Shown: positions 1-9,587, numbered from the stretch's first letter. The stretch is 64,000 nucleotides of DNA from an uncultured Lachnospiraceae bacterium (GCA_902787715.1 CADAHQ010000002.1:248001-312000), one strand, 5' to 3'. Notes: generated by a model from the letters alone, not told the origin. Program-made: numbers and translations.

Positions 1-1
1 T

Positions 2-850
2 GACGCGATGATGGAGGGCCTTGGCAACCCGACGGGCGTACCGGTGTACATTCCGTTTGCTTCAAGCGGGGAAAACCATCTGGAGATGCGGCTTGGGATG
101 CTCGGCGTGCCGATGGAGCCGACGCCTTTCTTCCCCGGGGAAGCGCCGCGGATGCTCCTTACGGAGAGCTCGCTGGCGGATCCCGACATCGTGGAGAAAC
201 TGGAAAGCTACGTCCGCGCCGGCGGTGTCGCGGTTGTGACAAGCGGTTTCTTCCGGGAGGCCGGCGATGCGATGCGCGCTGCGGGGCTTACGGAGGCGAG
301 ACTTACGGGACGGAAGATTCCGGTGACACGCTACCACATCACGGGGTCCTTCACCGGGTTTGCGGAGCACAGAAAGCCCGCGCTCTTCCCCGAGATCGTG
401 CACGGAAACAACGATTCCTGGTCGCTTTTAAACGGTGGGGATTCCGATGTGCACAGCACACTTTTCCTGCGCCGCGCGTATGGAGCGGGAAGGCTGTATA
501 TTCTTGCGGTTCCGGAGCTCGATGCCGATTTGTACACGATGCCGAAGGCGGCAATCGATGTTATGAAGCGCGTTTTGACCGGAGGCGAATATGTGAGCGG
601 CCGGAATTTCTCGGCGTTCACCTACGACGACGGAAGCATGATTTTGTATCGCTATGTGAAGGGGGACCTGCATCCCGACACGGTGACCGTCCGCACGCGG
701 AAGAAGGTACGCGCCCTCGTGGATACGACGAGCGGACGCGAGATTTCGGTTCGTGAGGAACGGCTCTGGGAGGATTTTACGCCGGCTGTCGAGTATGCTG
801 CAGACATTGTCCTGCAGCCCGGAACATTTGCTAAATATCGTTTTGTATAA
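2..850 (+). CDS. C-terminal part of an unidentified protein, cut by the window edge
   Basis: The reading frame is already open at base 2, so the true start lies outside the window and the ATG at 8 is probably internal. About 283 residues are visible. The stretch around residues 45-85 (LLTESSLADPD, then an alternating helix/strand pattern ending VRAGGVAVVTSGF) resembles a flavodoxin/glutamine-amidotransferase-like fold, as found in the non-catalytic domains of some glycosidases. The C-terminal 80 residues look beta-rich (SAFTYDDGSMILYRYVKGD). No catalytic motif is visible. The neighbouring carbohydrate genes make a glycosidase-associated role possible, but the family is not recognised. Confidence 0.6.
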   Translation, partial: DAMMEGLGNPTGVPVYIPFASSGENHLEMRLGMLGVPMEPTPFFPGEAPRMLLTESSLADPDIVEKLESYVRAGGVAVVTSGFFREAGDAMRAAGLTEARLTGRKIPVTRYHITGSFTGFAEHRKPALFPEIVHGNNDSWSLLNGGDSDVHSTLFLRRAYGAGRLYILAVPELDADLYTMPKAAIDVMKRVLTGGEYVSGRNFSAFTYDDGSMILYRYVKGDLHPDTVTVRTRKKVRALVDTTSGREISVREERLWEDFTPAVEYAADIVLQPGTFAKYRFV

Positions 851-863
851 GAGAGGGATACCT

Positions 864-1742
864 ATGACAGAGTTGAAACAGAAGATTTTTTCGGGAGAGC
901 GCTCGCTCTTCGGAAGCAAAGATCTGAAGGTTACGGACTGCGTGTTTGACCACGGCGAGTCGCCCCTTAAGGAGAGCAGCAACATTGAGCTTATCAGCTC
1001 GCTCTTCCGCTGGAAATACCCCCTGTGGTATTGTCGCAACATCAAGGCGACGGACTGCACCTGGTTTGAGATGGCGCGCGCCGGCGTGTGGTACACGGAC
1101 GACATCACTGTGACAAATGCGGTGATCCAGGCGCCGAAGAATTTCCGCAGAAGCAGTGGCATTACGCTTACGGACGTGGCATTTACCGACGCGAAAGAGA
1201 CCCTTTGGACCTGCAGCGGCGTGAAGCTTAAAAATGTTTCCGTTGCGAACGGCGACTATTTTGCGATGAACTGCTCCGACATGGAAGTCGACGGGCTGAC
1301 TTTGGACGGAAACTATTCCTTCGACGGCGTGAAGCGCGCTGTGATCCGCAATTCGCGGCTTCTTACGAAGGACGCGTTTTGGAACAGCGAGGACATCACG
1401 GTGTATGATTCCTTCATCTCCGGCGAGTACCTGGGGTGGAACTCAAAGAACCTCACGCTTGTGAACTGCACGATTGAAAGTCTGCAGGGCATGTGCTACA
1501 TCGACAACCTCGTCATGAAGAACTGCAAGCTCATCAACACGACGCTTGCCTTTGAATACTCGAGCGTGGACGCGGACATCACCTCGAAGGTGGAGAGCGT
1601 CTTCAACCCGGGCTCCGGCACCATCCGCGCCGCGGAGATCGGCGAGCTGATTATCGAGAAGGACAAGATTGATCCTTTGAAGACGAAGATTCTGTGCAGC
1701 GAGATCGGGGCGACATCGGACCGCCCGGAGTGGCTGCGATAA
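864..1742 (+). CDS. DUF3737-type right-handed beta-helix protein
   Basis: This 292-residue protein is built of short repeated strands of the form I-x-V/A-T-D/N-C/A (IKATDCTWF, ITVTNAVI, ITLTDVAF, VKLKNVSV, LTLVNCTI, LVMKNCKL), the signature of a parallel beta-helix stack. The pattern and the N-terminal IFSGERSLFGSKDLK fit the DUF3737 family, which is common in gut Firmicutes and has no firmly established function. There is no signal peptide or membrane segment, so it should be cytoplasmic. It lies 13 bp after the upstream gene and 13 bp before the aminotransferase, so all three are probably cotranscribed. The start is the ATG after GAGAGGG. Confidence 0.8.
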   Translation: MTELKQKIFSGERSLFGSKDLKVTDCVFDHGESPLKESSNIELISSLFRWKYPLWYCRNIKATDCTWFEMARAGVWYTDDITVTNAVIQAPKNFRRSSGITLTDVAFTDAKETLWTCSGVKLKNVSVANGDYFAMNCSDMEVDGLTLDGNYSFDGVKRAVIRNSRLLTKDAFWNSEDITVYDSFISGEYLGWNSKNLTLVNCTIESLQGMCYIDNLVMKNCKLINTTLAFEYSSVDADITSKVESVFNPGSGTIRAAEIGELIIEKDKIDPLKTKILCSEIGATSDRPEWLR

Positions 1743-1755
1743 GGGGGACAACGGC

Positions 1756-2940
1756 ATGGCAAATTCATCCGTCTATGATTTTGACAAAGTGATCGACAGA
1801 AGCGGCACCGACGCCGCCAAATGGGATGTCGCTCCGGGCGAGCTTCCCATGTGGGTTGCGGATATGGATTTTGCGACGGCTCCGGAGATTCTCGAAGCTC
1901 TTTCGGAGCGCCTTGATAATGGCATCTTCGGTTACACCGACGTCTCCGACCGGTGGAAAAGCGCATATGCGGACTGGTGGAGTAACCGCCACGGCCTTTC
2001 GATGGAGAAGGATGCCCTGTTGTTTGTGACGGGCGTGATTCCCGCCATTTCTTCCATCGTGCGGAAGCTGACGACGCCCAATGAGAACGTGATTATCCAG
2101 ACGCCGGTGTACAACATCTTTTTCAACAGCATCAAAAACAACGGCTGCCGGGTTCTTGAGAGCCCCCTTGTGTATGAAAACGGGGTCTACTCCATGGACC
2201 TTGCGGATCTGGAAGCGAAGATGGCGGACCCGCAGACGAATCTGATGATTCTCTGCAACCCCCACAATCCGGTGGGAAAGATCTGGGACCGCACAACCCT
2301 TGCGAAGATCGGGGATCTTGCAAAGGAAAACCATGTGACGGTAATCTCCGACGAGATCCACTGCGATATCACGGCGCCCGGCAGGGAGTACGTCCCCTTT
2401 GCCTCGGTTTCGGAAACATGCAAAGCGGTGAGCATCACCTGCATCGCGCCCACGAAGGCATTTAACATCGCGGGACTCCAGACGGCGGCAATCTACGTGC
2501 CGGATCCGGTGCTTCGCCACAAGGTGTGGCGCGCCATCAACACCGACGAAGTCGCCGAGCCCAACGCCTTTGCCACGGTGGCGGCCATCGCGGCATTTGA
2601 AAAGGGCGGCGCATGGCTTGACGCCATGCGGAAGTACGTGTTTGACAACCGCGCCTACGTTACGGAGGCGCTTGCGAAGGCATTGCCGGAGGTGTACGTT
2701 GTGCCGGGCGAGGCCACTTACCTTCTGTGGATTGACGTAAGCGCATACCCCGGGGACAGCCGGGAGATTGCAAGCTATCTTCGCAAAACCACCGGGCTTT
2801 TCGTAAGCAACGGCGTCCAATACGGCGCCGCCGGCGCGCACCACCTTCGGTTGAATGTGGCGTGTCCGCGGGTGTTGTGCGAGGACGGCGTGAAGCGTTT
2901 GATCGCGGGGCTTACGGCGTATCGTAACGAGAAGGCGTAA
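1756..2940 (+). CDS. PLP-dependent aminotransferase, PatB/MalY type (probable cystathionine beta-lyase)
   Basis: This 394-residue class I/II aminotransferase-fold enzyme has the full length of the PatB/MalY subgroup. It has the N-terminal PMWVADMDF motif typical of that subgroup, a CNPHNPVGK substrate/PLP motif near residue 167, SDEIHCD near 198, and the Schiff-base lysine in APTKAFN (about K234). Family members cleave C-S bonds of cystathionine or cysteine conjugates, and MalY also acts as a regulator in E. coli. Either role is possible; C-S lyase is the safer call. It has a strong AGGGGG site 8 bp before the ATG and follows the DUF3737 gene closely. Confidence 0.88.
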   Translation: MANSSVYDFDKVIDRSGTDAAKWDVAPGELPMWVADMDFATAPEILEALSERLDNGIFGYTDVSDRWKSAYADWWSNRHGLSMEKDALLFVTGVIPAISSIVRKLTTPNENVIIQTPVYNIFFNSIKNNGCRVLESPLVYENGVYSMDLADLEAKMADPQTNLMILCNPHNPVGKIWDRTTLAKIGDLAKENHVTVISDEIHCDITAPGREYVPFASVSETCKAVSITCIAPTKAFNIAGLQTAAIYVPDPVLRHKVWRAINTDEVAEPNAFATVAAIAAFEKGGAWLDAMRKYVFDNRAYVTEALAKALPEVYVVPGEATYLLWIDVSAYPGDSREIASYLRKTTGLFVSNGVQYGAAGAHHLRLNVACPRVLCEDGVKRLIAGLTAYRNEKA

Positions 2941-2992
2941 CCGGAGGACTTTGCGGCAAATCCACCATTGGCAGGGCGCACGGGAGTGCTTT

Positions 2993-3685
2993 ATGGGATG
3001 TGAAATAATCAAAATCAACGATACGACATGGCGCATGGAGGACGGCATGGTCCGCTTTTTCCTCCTTGTGGGAACGGAGCGGGCGCTGCTGATTGACTCC
3101 GGCATGATGACCCATGACGCGAAGGACATTGCGGAGAGCCTCACAGATCTTCCGGTGTCGCTTCTGAATACCCACGCGGACGGGGACCACACGGGAAGCA
3201 ATGCGCAATTTGCGAAGATTTATATGCACCCTCTGGAGGAGCCGGTCTACCGCGCAAAGGGCGGTGCCGGCGAGATTGTGCCCGTGAGGGAAGGGGATGT
3301 CATCGACCTCGGAGGAAGACCGCTGCGGATCTTCGATCTGCCGGGACACACCCCCGGAAGCATCGCGATTCTCGACGAAAATGCCCGGGTTCTGATTGGC
3401 GGCGACACTATTCAGGACGGACGCATCTTTATGTTCGGAAGCCATAGAAATATGTGGGACTACAATTGTAGTATGAAACGCCTTAAAGAGCATGTCGGCG
3501 ACTTCGATGAGGTCTGGCCGTCCCACTCCTCCATTCCGGTTAAGCCGGAGCTGATCGATCAGTTGATCGATGGCTCTGAGGCGATTCTTTCGGGCAACGC
3601 CCCTTTTACGGAAGAGGAGATGCGCGGCAACAGAATTCGCGTGTACAACATGGGCTATGCAACCTTCCTGTGCGACCCGGAGTAA
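2993..3685 (+). CDS. Metallo-beta-lactamase-fold hydrolase
   Basis: The protein of about 230 residues has the metal-binding motif NTHADGDHTGSN (HxDxDH) near residue 62, then LPGHTPGS and GGDTIQDG, as in glyoxalase-II-like MBL hydrolases. The substrate cannot be read from sequence. The frame also opens at a TTG at 2951, only 3 bp after a GGAGG. I prefer the ATG at 2993 because it has GGGAG at good spacing and begins at the usual family N-terminus (EIIKINDTTWRMEDG). It is cytoplasmic, in the same direction as its neighbours and only 4 bp upstream of a second, unrelated MBL gene. Confidence 0.85.
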   Translation: MGCEIIKINDTTWRMEDGMVRFFLLVGTERALLIDSGMMTHDAKDIAESLTDLPVSLLNTHADGDHTGSNAQFAKIYMHPLEEPVYRAKGGAGEIVPVREGDVIDLGGRPLRIFDLPGHTPGSIAILDENARVLIGGDTIQDGRIFMFGSHRNMWDYNCSMKRLKEHVGDFDEVWPSHSSIPVKPELIDQLIDGSEAILSGNAPFTEEEMRGNRIRVYNMGYATFLCDPE

Positions 3686-3689
3686 ACAG

Positions 3690-4811
3690 ATGAACAAACG
3701 ACGATTGGCATTGGGAATCCTCCTTGCGGTCTGCCTCGCGGCAGCCGGATGGGGGATTTTTGCGCTTATCCGGGGAAATGACACAAACCAGCAATCTGCA
3801 AACGGTACGGTTGCGCCTACGTCTGCAGGCGCCGCCACGGAGGCACCGACACCGACGGCCGAAGCGGGAACGGTGGCACCGACACCGGGCGAAACTGATG
3901 ACCCTGCCCAGGGCTCTCCCACGCAGGCCGCCGCGAAAACCGACCGGACGAAGCCGGCGGGAACGATTCCCGTGACACGGGTTTCGAATGTCTCCCGCGC
4001 GACGGAGGGGGAGCTTGCGGTGACGTGGCTCGGACACTCCTCGGTGCTTGTGCAGATGGGCGGGATCAGTCTTTTGTTTGATCCTGTATTTTCTGAAAAA
4101 GCGGGGCTTCTCGGGGTCGGACCGAAGCGCTTTTCGGAGGTGCCGATGTCTGCGGAGGACACGCCGCCCATTGACATTTTATATCTTTCCCACGACCACT
4201 ATGACCATCTGGATTACGACACCGTCATGGCCATTGACGACCGCGTGAGCTGCTACGTGGTTCCGAACGGCATGGAGGAAATTCTCACGGGCTGGGGCAT
4301 CGCTTCGGCGAAGATTCACCCGATGGCGCCCTGGGAGGAGACCGTGATTGCGGGAATCCGGATTGCCCTTACGCCGGCGCAGCACTCCGGCGGGCGGGGG
4401 CTTGGGAAATCAACGCTGTGCAGCGGAATCTTTCTCTCGGACGGTGCGCACACGCTGTATTACACGGGGGACAGCGGATACGGGGCGCATTTTGCGCAGA
4501 TCGGCGAGAGCTTCGGGCCGGTGGACCTTCTCTTGGTGGAATCCGGGCAGTACAACGAAAGCTGGGCAACGGTACATATGATGCCGGAGCAGTCCATGCA
4601 GGTTGCTTTGGACGTGAAGGCTGCGTGGACGATCCCGATTCACTGGGGCACGTTTGTTCTCGCGATGCACGACTGGGATGAGCCGCCCGTGAGGGATACG
4701 GAGCTTGCCGCGAAGATGGGGATACAGCTTGCTACGCCCCGTATCGGACAGAGAGTGAATTACACGGAAATCGCAAACTATACCGAGAAGTGGTGGGAGA
4801 CGGTAAAATGA
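3690..4811 (+). CDS. Membrane-anchored metallo-beta-lactamase-fold protein (UlaG/NAPE-PLD-like)
   Basis: This 373-residue protein has a basic N-terminus and one hydrophobic segment (LALGILLAVCLAAAGWGIFAL), then a Thr/Pro/Ala/Glu-rich linker to about residue 90 (APTPTAEAGTVAPTPGE), then an MBL domain. The domain has TWLGHSSVLVQ and the metal motif LSHDHYDHLDYD, with further ligands in AQHSG, YYTGDSGYG and IHWGTF. This pattern belongs to the UlaG/NAPE-PLD-like lactonase/phosphodiesterase branch, not to beta-lactam resistance. The anchor and linker place the enzyme outside the membrane. It begins 4 bp after the previous gene, with no obvious ribosome-binding site of its own, which suggests translational coupling. 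Confidence 0.82.
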   Translation: MNKRRLALGILLAVCLAAAGWGIFALIRGNDTNQQSANGTVAPTSAGAATEAPTPTAEAGTVAPTPGETDDPAQGSPTQAAAKTDRTKPAGTIPVTRVSNVSRATEGELAVTWLGHSSVLVQMGGISLLFDPVFSEKAGLLGVGPKRFSEVPMSAEDTPPIDILYLSHDHYDHLDYDTVMAIDDRVSCYVVPNGMEEILTGWGIASAKIHPMAPWEETVIAGIRIALTPAQHSGGRGLGKSTLCSGIFLSDGAHTLYYTGDSGYGAHFAQIGESFGPVDLLLVESGQYNESWATVHMMPEQSMQVALDVKAAWTIPIHWGTFVLAMHDWDEPPVRDTELAAKMGIQLATPRIGQRVNYTEIANYTEKWWETVK

Positions 4812-4896
4812 TCGTCTTCCGCCTTCTTTTCATGGGACGGAATTGCAATCCCGGGCGGATTGTGGTTTAATGAAGATGCGCGAAAGGGGGAGAGCA

Positions 4897-6246
4897 ATGT
4901 ACTGGCTGTGGGTGATAATCATTGTGATTGTGTGGATTGTGGGAATGACGCTTTCCCTCGGGATCCTGTATGATTATAAGAACACCGGTAAGATCGGCGA
5001 GGAGAGCCTTGAGACGGCGATTGCGCACGTGTATCTGGCGCTTCTTCCGGCGGTTGTTTTTGTGTTGACGGCGATTGTCGTCCGCATCGCCGGGAAGGTT
5101 GTTACGCTGCCGATGGTTCTTGTAAGCCTCGCTGTTTGGGTTGCGGTCTTTGAAATGATTCTCGGGGTAAAGCAGTTCCGCTCCCGCAAGAAGAGAGCGG
5201 AGTCTCCGGGCTCCGGAACCGACACTTCCGTGTTGCATATCTGGATTGAACTCGTGCCTCTTGCGGTGATCGCGGCGATGTACGGCATGTGGTTCTTGTT
5301 TTTCCGAAAGAGAACGTATTTCTATATCGCGCTGGCGGTTCTTTTGTTTGTTTTGTTCGTCTATCCCGTTCTGGCGATTGCCTTCCGGTGGCTTTGGGTG
5401 CGTCTGTTTGTGTCCCCGGAGAAGATGGCAGAGAAGCTTCACAGGGAGGATCGGGAGGACGTTTCGGACCTTCCGAAGGAGCTGGCGCGGCAAATGGGTC
5501 CCGCCTTTGACTTCGGCTCTGTGGAAATGCGGAAGAGGTATCTGGACGCGTGCCTTACGCGAGAGCAAAGCACGGTGACGGGGCTCGCCCGGTGGGAATA
5601 CATCGAAGTGCTTGACAATTGCGTATTCCGCTCCCGCATGGACCTGCGATGCTTCGCTGAGGACGGCGAATGCCGGGTGGTGCGACTTGACTGGAAGCGG
5701 AAGGATTTTGCGAAGGAGCGGCTCTCGGAGGAGGACCGCGAGATCATCCGCATCGCGGAGGAGTTTTCGAATGTGACTTTGACAGGGCGCCTCGGGTATG
5801 TGCTCCGCTGCTTTGAAACCTATCTTATGACAGTTGCGGAGGAAGCCCTTTGCCGCTGGATTACGGAACCGTTCTGGGTGGCGGCGTCCGCCGATGAGTG
5901 GAACCGCGACGGTTCGGGAATGCCGGTGTCGTTTCCGAAGAAGATTGCCGGCGTGGCAGACGATGACGTAGAGACCATGCGCATTTTGTTTCATTTAATA
6001 CGCGATCTGATTACAGACCATTCCGCGTGGCTTCGGCTCTTTGAGCGGGGGGAATACGTGACGTCCCGGACGATTCTGCAGGTGCGCGATGTGCTTCGCA
6101 GAAGCGGTGTTGCGGTGCCGGAAGCAAAGATCCCTTCGCAGTTTACCTTTGCGAGGGATACACAGGTGATAAAAAACGAGGGAAAGAACGCGGAAGCCTG
6201 GGGCTTCGGGCCCGGCGTGCGTTCGCTGTCCCTGCTTGTGAAGTGA
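4897..6246 (+). CDS. Multi-pass membrane protein of unknown function
   Basis: This protein of about 449 residues has five hydrophobic segments in the first 185 residues (starting WLWVIIIVIVWIVGMTL and ending near LFVYPVLAIAFRWLW), then a soluble C-terminal region of about 260 residues rich in charged and aromatic residues. No catalytic motif or family is recognised. The frame opens at 4843, but the ATG at 4897 follows AAAGGGGGAGA and directly precedes the first membrane segment, so I chose it. It sits between the MBL gene and the Nudix genes in the same direction. Confidence 0.7.
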   Translation: MYWLWVIIIVIVWIVGMTLSLGILYDYKNTGKIGEESLETAIAHVYLALLPAVVFVLTAIVVRIAGKVVTLPMVLVSLAVWVAVFEMILGVKQFRSRKKRAESPGSGTDTSVLHIWIELVPLAVIAAMYGMWFLFFRKRTYFYIALAVLLFVLFVYPVLAIAFRWLWVRLFVSPEKMAEKLHREDREDVSDLPKELARQMGPAFDFGSVEMRKRYLDACLTREQSTVTGLARWEYIEVLDNCVFRSRMDLRCFAEDGECRVVRLDWKRKDFAKERLSEEDREIIRIAEEFSNVTLTGRLGYVLRCFETYLMTVAEEALCRWITEPFWVAASADEWNRDGSGMPVSFPKKIAGVADDDVETMRILFHLIRDLITDHSAWLRLFERGEYVTSRTILQVRDVLRRSGVAVPEAKIPSQFTFARDTQVIKNEGKNAEAWGFGPGVRSLSLLVK

Positions 6247-6259
6247 GGAGGATACCGAC

Positions 6260-6835
6260 GTGAAAGAGAACAAGGCCTGCGATAAGGATGCGGCCCTTCG
6301 CTGGGATACACTTTCGGAGGGCGTTTTGCTGCATCATCCGATTATGGACCTGATGGAGAAGAAGGAGCGCGCGGCCAACGGCCTTACCGGAAGATACGTC
6401 TCCATTCGCACGAAGAACTGGGTGCTTGCGGTTCCGGTGCGCGACGGCAAATTCGTGATGGTCCGGCAGTGGCGCCACGGTATGGAGGGCATCACCGTGG
6501 AGTTTCCGGGCGGCGTGATGGAGCCCGGCGAAACGCCCGAGGAGGGCGCTGCCCGGGAGCTTTTGGAGGAGACCGGGTACAGGGCCGGCAAGGTGCAGGT
6601 TCTCGGTGTGTGCAACCCGAATCCCGCGATTTACAATAACACAATCACGTTCGTTTTAGCCGAGGAGCTGACGGCGACCAACGAGCTGCATACCGATGAG
6701 GATGAATTTGTCGAGCCGGTGGAGATTCCGGTGGAAACCGTGCTTAGTAAGCTCGGCACCGGCGAGTTCTGCAACGCTTTCGTCGGAACGGGACTTGCGC
6801 TGTATCTCGCCCACGAGCGTTCGAAAAATCAATAA
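6260..6835 (+). CDS. Nudix hydrolase, ADP-ribose pyrophosphatase-like
   Basis: The 191-residue protein starts at GTG after a GAGGAGG site. It carries a complete Nudix box in GGVMEPGETPEEGAAREL followed by LEETGY (GX5EX7REUXEEXGU, residues about 88-111), preceded by VMVRQWRHGMEGITVEFPGG, a context typical of ADP-ribose/nucleotide-sugar pyrophosphatases of the NudF group. Such enzymes split nucleoside diphosphate-X bonds with Mg2+ held by the REUXEE glutamates. The exact substrate is not readable. It is followed 16 bp later by a second Nudix gene, probably in one transcript. Confidence 0.87.
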   Translation: MKENKACDKDAALRWDTLSEGVLLHHPIMDLMEKKERAANGLTGRYVSIRTKNWVLAVPVRDGKFVMVRQWRHGMEGITVEFPGGVMEPGETPEEGAARELLEETGYRAGKVQVLGVCNPNPAIYNNTITFVLAEELTATNELHTDEDEFVEPVEIPVETVLSKLGTGEFCNAFVGTGLALYLAHERSKNQ

Positions 6836-6851
6836 CCTTCGGAGGAAATTT

Positions 6852-7577
6852 ATGAAATCGGCAAATAAAAACGCAACGGCAAATGCTTCCGCGGAATCCG
6901 CGTACGAGGCCAATCCCCACACGGACCGGCCGTGTTACGGGGAGGAGAGCGTGGACACGCTGTGCGACGCGAAGTTCGTGAAACTGTATGACCTTCGGTA
7001 TCAGGAGGGAAAGCACTATCTTGATGCTTCGCGGCGCGCCAAGAGCGACCTTGTGGCATTGTCGTCGGACGAGAAATTTCGGTCCATGCTGCCGGACGCC
7101 GTGACCATTGCGGTGGTTGTGATCCTGCCGGACGGGAAGCCGCGTCTTCTTTTGAACTACGAGTTCCGCTACCCGGTGGGACAGTATCTCTTAAGCCCGA
7201 TTGCGGGGCTGATCGACCCGGAGGACCGCGCGGAGGAGGAGCCTTTGGTGAGCGCGGCAATCCGCGAGATTCACGAGGAGTGCGGCCTTACGGTGAAGGC
7301 CACGGACAAGGTTACCGTGGTCAATCCCTGTGCATTTTCCTCGCCGGGCATGACGGATGAGAGCAACGCCTTCCTGTGTGCGGAGATTCACGTTTCGGAC
7401 CTTGGGGAGGTGACCCAGGACGGCTGCGTGGGGACCGAGTTGTTCGCGGGCTTTGAGACCGTGGACACGGAGACGGCGGCGAAGCTGTTTGCAAGCGGCC
7501 GCGACCGCTACGGCAATTTCTTTTCGCTGGCGACATGGGCGGTGCTTGGGTATTTTCTGCAAAATTACCGCAAATAA
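6852..7577 (+). CDS. Nudix hydrolase, second and divergent copy
   Basis: This 241-residue protein starts at ATG after GGAGGAAAT. The Nudix box is slightly expanded in front, GLIDPEDRAEEEPLVSAA then IREIHEECGL, keeping the REUXEE glutamates. It is more like the eukaryotic ADP-sugar pyrophosphatase arrangement (SPGMTDESNAF after the box) than its upstream neighbour, with which it shares only the fold. The first 30 residues are low-complexity (SANKNATANASAES) and probably disordered. The tandem arrangement suggests different substrates rather than redundancy. Confidence 0.84.
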   Translation: MKSANKNATANASAESAYEANPHTDRPCYGEESVDTLCDAKFVKLYDLRYQEGKHYLDASRRAKSDLVALSSDEKFRSMLPDAVTIAVVVILPDGKPRLLLNYEFRYPVGQYLLSPIAGLIDPEDRAEEEPLVSAAIREIHEECGLTVKATDKVTVVNPCAFSSPGMTDESNAFLCAEIHVSDLGEVTQDGCVGTELFAGFETVDTETAAKLFASGRDRYGNFFSLATWAVLGYFLQNYRK

Positions 7578-7628
7578 ACGGGGGATTACGAAGCCGCGAT
7601 GCGGCGGATGTTACGGAGGGTGAAAACG

Positions 7629-9497
7629 ATGAAAGCGTTGACAGGGAAAAGTGTGAAACTCACGGACGGGACGCTCCTTGCAAGGGAGCTTCGCAACCGG
7701 GAGTATCTTTTGGAATTGACCAATGCCGGCCTTTTGCAAAACTATTATCAGGAGGCCGGGCTTGCCCAGAATTTCGGGGCCAAGGCCATGGCGCATCACG
7801 GCTGGGAGGATCCTTCGTGCCAGTTGCGGGGGCATTTTCTGGGGCACTACTTAAGTGCCTGCGCCATGCGCATCGCGGAGACCGGCGACGGGGAGCTGCA
7901 GGCGAAGGCCGACGCCATCGTTCATGAGCTGGCGCGCTGCCAGGAGGAAAACGGCGGGCAGTGGGCTGCGTCGATTCCGGAGAAATATCTTGCATGGATT
8001 GCCCGGGGCAAGCAGGTCTGGGCGCCGCACTACACCGTGCACAAGACCTTCATGGGGCTTGTGGATATGTACCGCCTGACGGGGAACCGCGAGGCGCTTT
8101 CCGTGGCGGACCGGTTTGCGGACTGGTTTGTCGCGTACAGCAAGGATCGCACCCGCGAGGAGATGGACGACATCCTCGATTTTGAGACCGGCGGCATGCT
8201 GGAAATCTGGGCGGACCTTCTGGAGGCCACCGGCGACGGCAAATACCGCCTCCTCATTGAGCGTTACTACCGCGGCCGCCTGTTCGACGCCCTGCTTCGG
8301 GGCGAGGATGTTCTCACAAACATGCACGCGAACACCACGATTCCGGAGGTTCTCGGCTGCGCCCGGGTCTACGAGGTGACCGGCGAGGAGAAGTACCGCG
8401 ACATCGCCCTTGCGTACTGGGATGCGGCGGTTACGGACCGCGGCACCTTTGCCACCGGCGGGCAGACCCTCGGCGAAATCTGGACCCCGCCGCACCGCAT
8501 GGGCGCGCGCCTCGGCGACCGCAACCAGGAGCACTGCACCGTCTACAACATGATGCGTCTTGCGGACTTCGTGTTCCGCCAGACCGGCATGGCGGAGTGC
8601 CTGCGGTATCTTGAGAAAAACCTTTGGAACGGCATCCTGGCTCAGGGCTACTACCGCGGCGGAAACCGCAACGGCGAGGACACCCCCGGCGAGGGCCTGA
8701 TCACCTACTACCTTCCCCTTCGCGCCGGCGCGAAGAAGGGCTGGGCCAGCAAATTCGATGATTTCTTCTGCTGCCACGGCACCCTTGTGCAGGCAAATGC
8801 CGCCCACAACCGGTATCTGTGGTATCAGGACGGATATAAGCTCTACGCCGGAATCTATGCGGATTCCTGCGTGACAACGGAGATTGACGGTGCGAAGGTG
8901 ACCGTCACCGAGCAGCGCGACACTTTAAGCGGCAGCATCCAGGCCGCCGGCGACGCGGCGTCGAACCAGGCGATTTCCGAGGACGCAAGCCGCTACGGCA
9001 CGCACCCCGACCTTCGCGTCATAACCTTTACTGTGAATGCGGAGACCCCGGTTCATTTGAGCCTGTATCTCCCCATCCCGGAGTGGGCCCAGGGGAACAT
9101 TCGCGTGGGCACCGCCAGTGCTGCGGATGTGGACAAGCGAGACGGCTTCCTGATTATCGACCGCGTCTTTTCGGACGGCGACACCGTGCGCGTGGAGATT
9201 CCGCTCGGTGTTTACACGGTTCCGCTTTCGGGCGCCCCGGAAACCACGGTGGCCTTCGGCTACGGCCCGTGCATCCTCGCAGGCTTGAGCAGCGAGGAGC
9301 GGGGACTGGTTGTCGCCGGCAGGGATGCCGCAAAGCTTCTTGCCCATGACAACGAGCGCGAGTGGGGAACCTGGAACGACGAATTCCACACCGTCGGCCA
9401 GATTCACGGCCTTCGGTTCATCCCGCTGTATCAGGTGGGGTATGAGCGGTACCAGGTGTATTTTCCGCTGTTGACGACCATCGGAACGGAGTTTTAA
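7629..9497 (+). CDS. GH127 beta-L-arabinofuranosidase-like glycoside hydrolase
   Basis: This 622-residue protein matches the DUF1680/GH127 family: an (alpha/alpha)6 barrel, then beta-sandwich segments from about residue 420. The characteristic zinc-site residues of GH127 are visible as ExC in DRNQEHCTVYNMMR (E301, C303) and the adjacent pair in DDFFCCHGTL (C381, C382). In characterised members these cysteines and the glutamate bind Zn and one cysteine is the nucleophile that releases L-arabinose from beta-L-arabinofuranosides. There is no signal peptide, so it should act inside the cell on imported oligosaccharides. The frame opens 30 bp upstream; the ATG at 7629 has GGAGGG at 8 bp. Confidence 0.88.
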   Translation: MKALTGKSVKLTDGTLLARELRNREYLLELTNAGLLQNYYQEAGLAQNFGAKAMAHHGWEDPSCQLRGHFLGHYLSACAMRIAETGDGELQAKADAIVHELARCQEENGGQWAASIPEKYLAWIARGKQVWAPHYTVHKTFMGLVDMYRLTGNREALSVADRFADWFVAYSKDRTREEMDDILDFETGGMLEIWADLLEATGDGKYRLLIERYYRGRLFDALLRGEDVLTNMHANTTIPEVLGCARVYEVTGEEKYRDIALAYWDAAVTDRGTFATGGQTLGEIWTPPHRMGARLGDRNQEHCTVYNMMRLADFVFRQTGMAECLRYLEKNLWNGILAQGYYRGGNRNGEDTPGEGLITYYLPLRAGAKKGWASKFDDFFCCHGTLVQANAAHNRYLWYQDGYKLYAGIYADSCVTTEIDGAKVTVTEQRDTLSGSIQAAGDAASNQAISEDASRYGTHPDLRVITFTVNAETPVHLSLYLPIPEWAQGNIRVGTASAADVDKRDGFLIIDRVFSDGDTVRVEIPLGVYTVPLSGAPETTVAFGYGPCILAGLSSEERGLVVAGRDAAKLLAHDNEREWGTWNDEFHTVGQIHGLRFIPLYQVGYERYQVYFPLLTTIGTEF

Positions 9498-9558
9498 AAG
9501 TTTTTGTACAGGATACTGCATAGTTTCGACAAAAAAGCTGTCATTTCACAAATTTTTC

Positions 9559-9587
9559 TTGACTTTATCTGCGAAAAATGCTATATA
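9559..9587 (+). promoter_or_regulatory. Sigma-A type promoter before the small membrane protein gene
   Basis: TTGACT at 9559-9564 and TATATA at 9582-9587 are separated by exactly 17 bp. The site lies in the 183-bp gap after GH127 and about 95 bp before the next start, so that gene is probably transcribed on its own. Confidence 0.65.

Noticed and set aside
2951-2992. N-terminal extension of the first MBL protein from TTG
   Set aside because: GGAGG is only 3 bp before the TTG, and the extra 14 residues are not typical of the family; the ATG at 2993 has a better site.
3690-4811. Beta-lactam resistance gene
   Set aside because: The MBL motifs are of the UlaG/NAPE-PLD-like branch, not the antibiotic-hydrolysing class.
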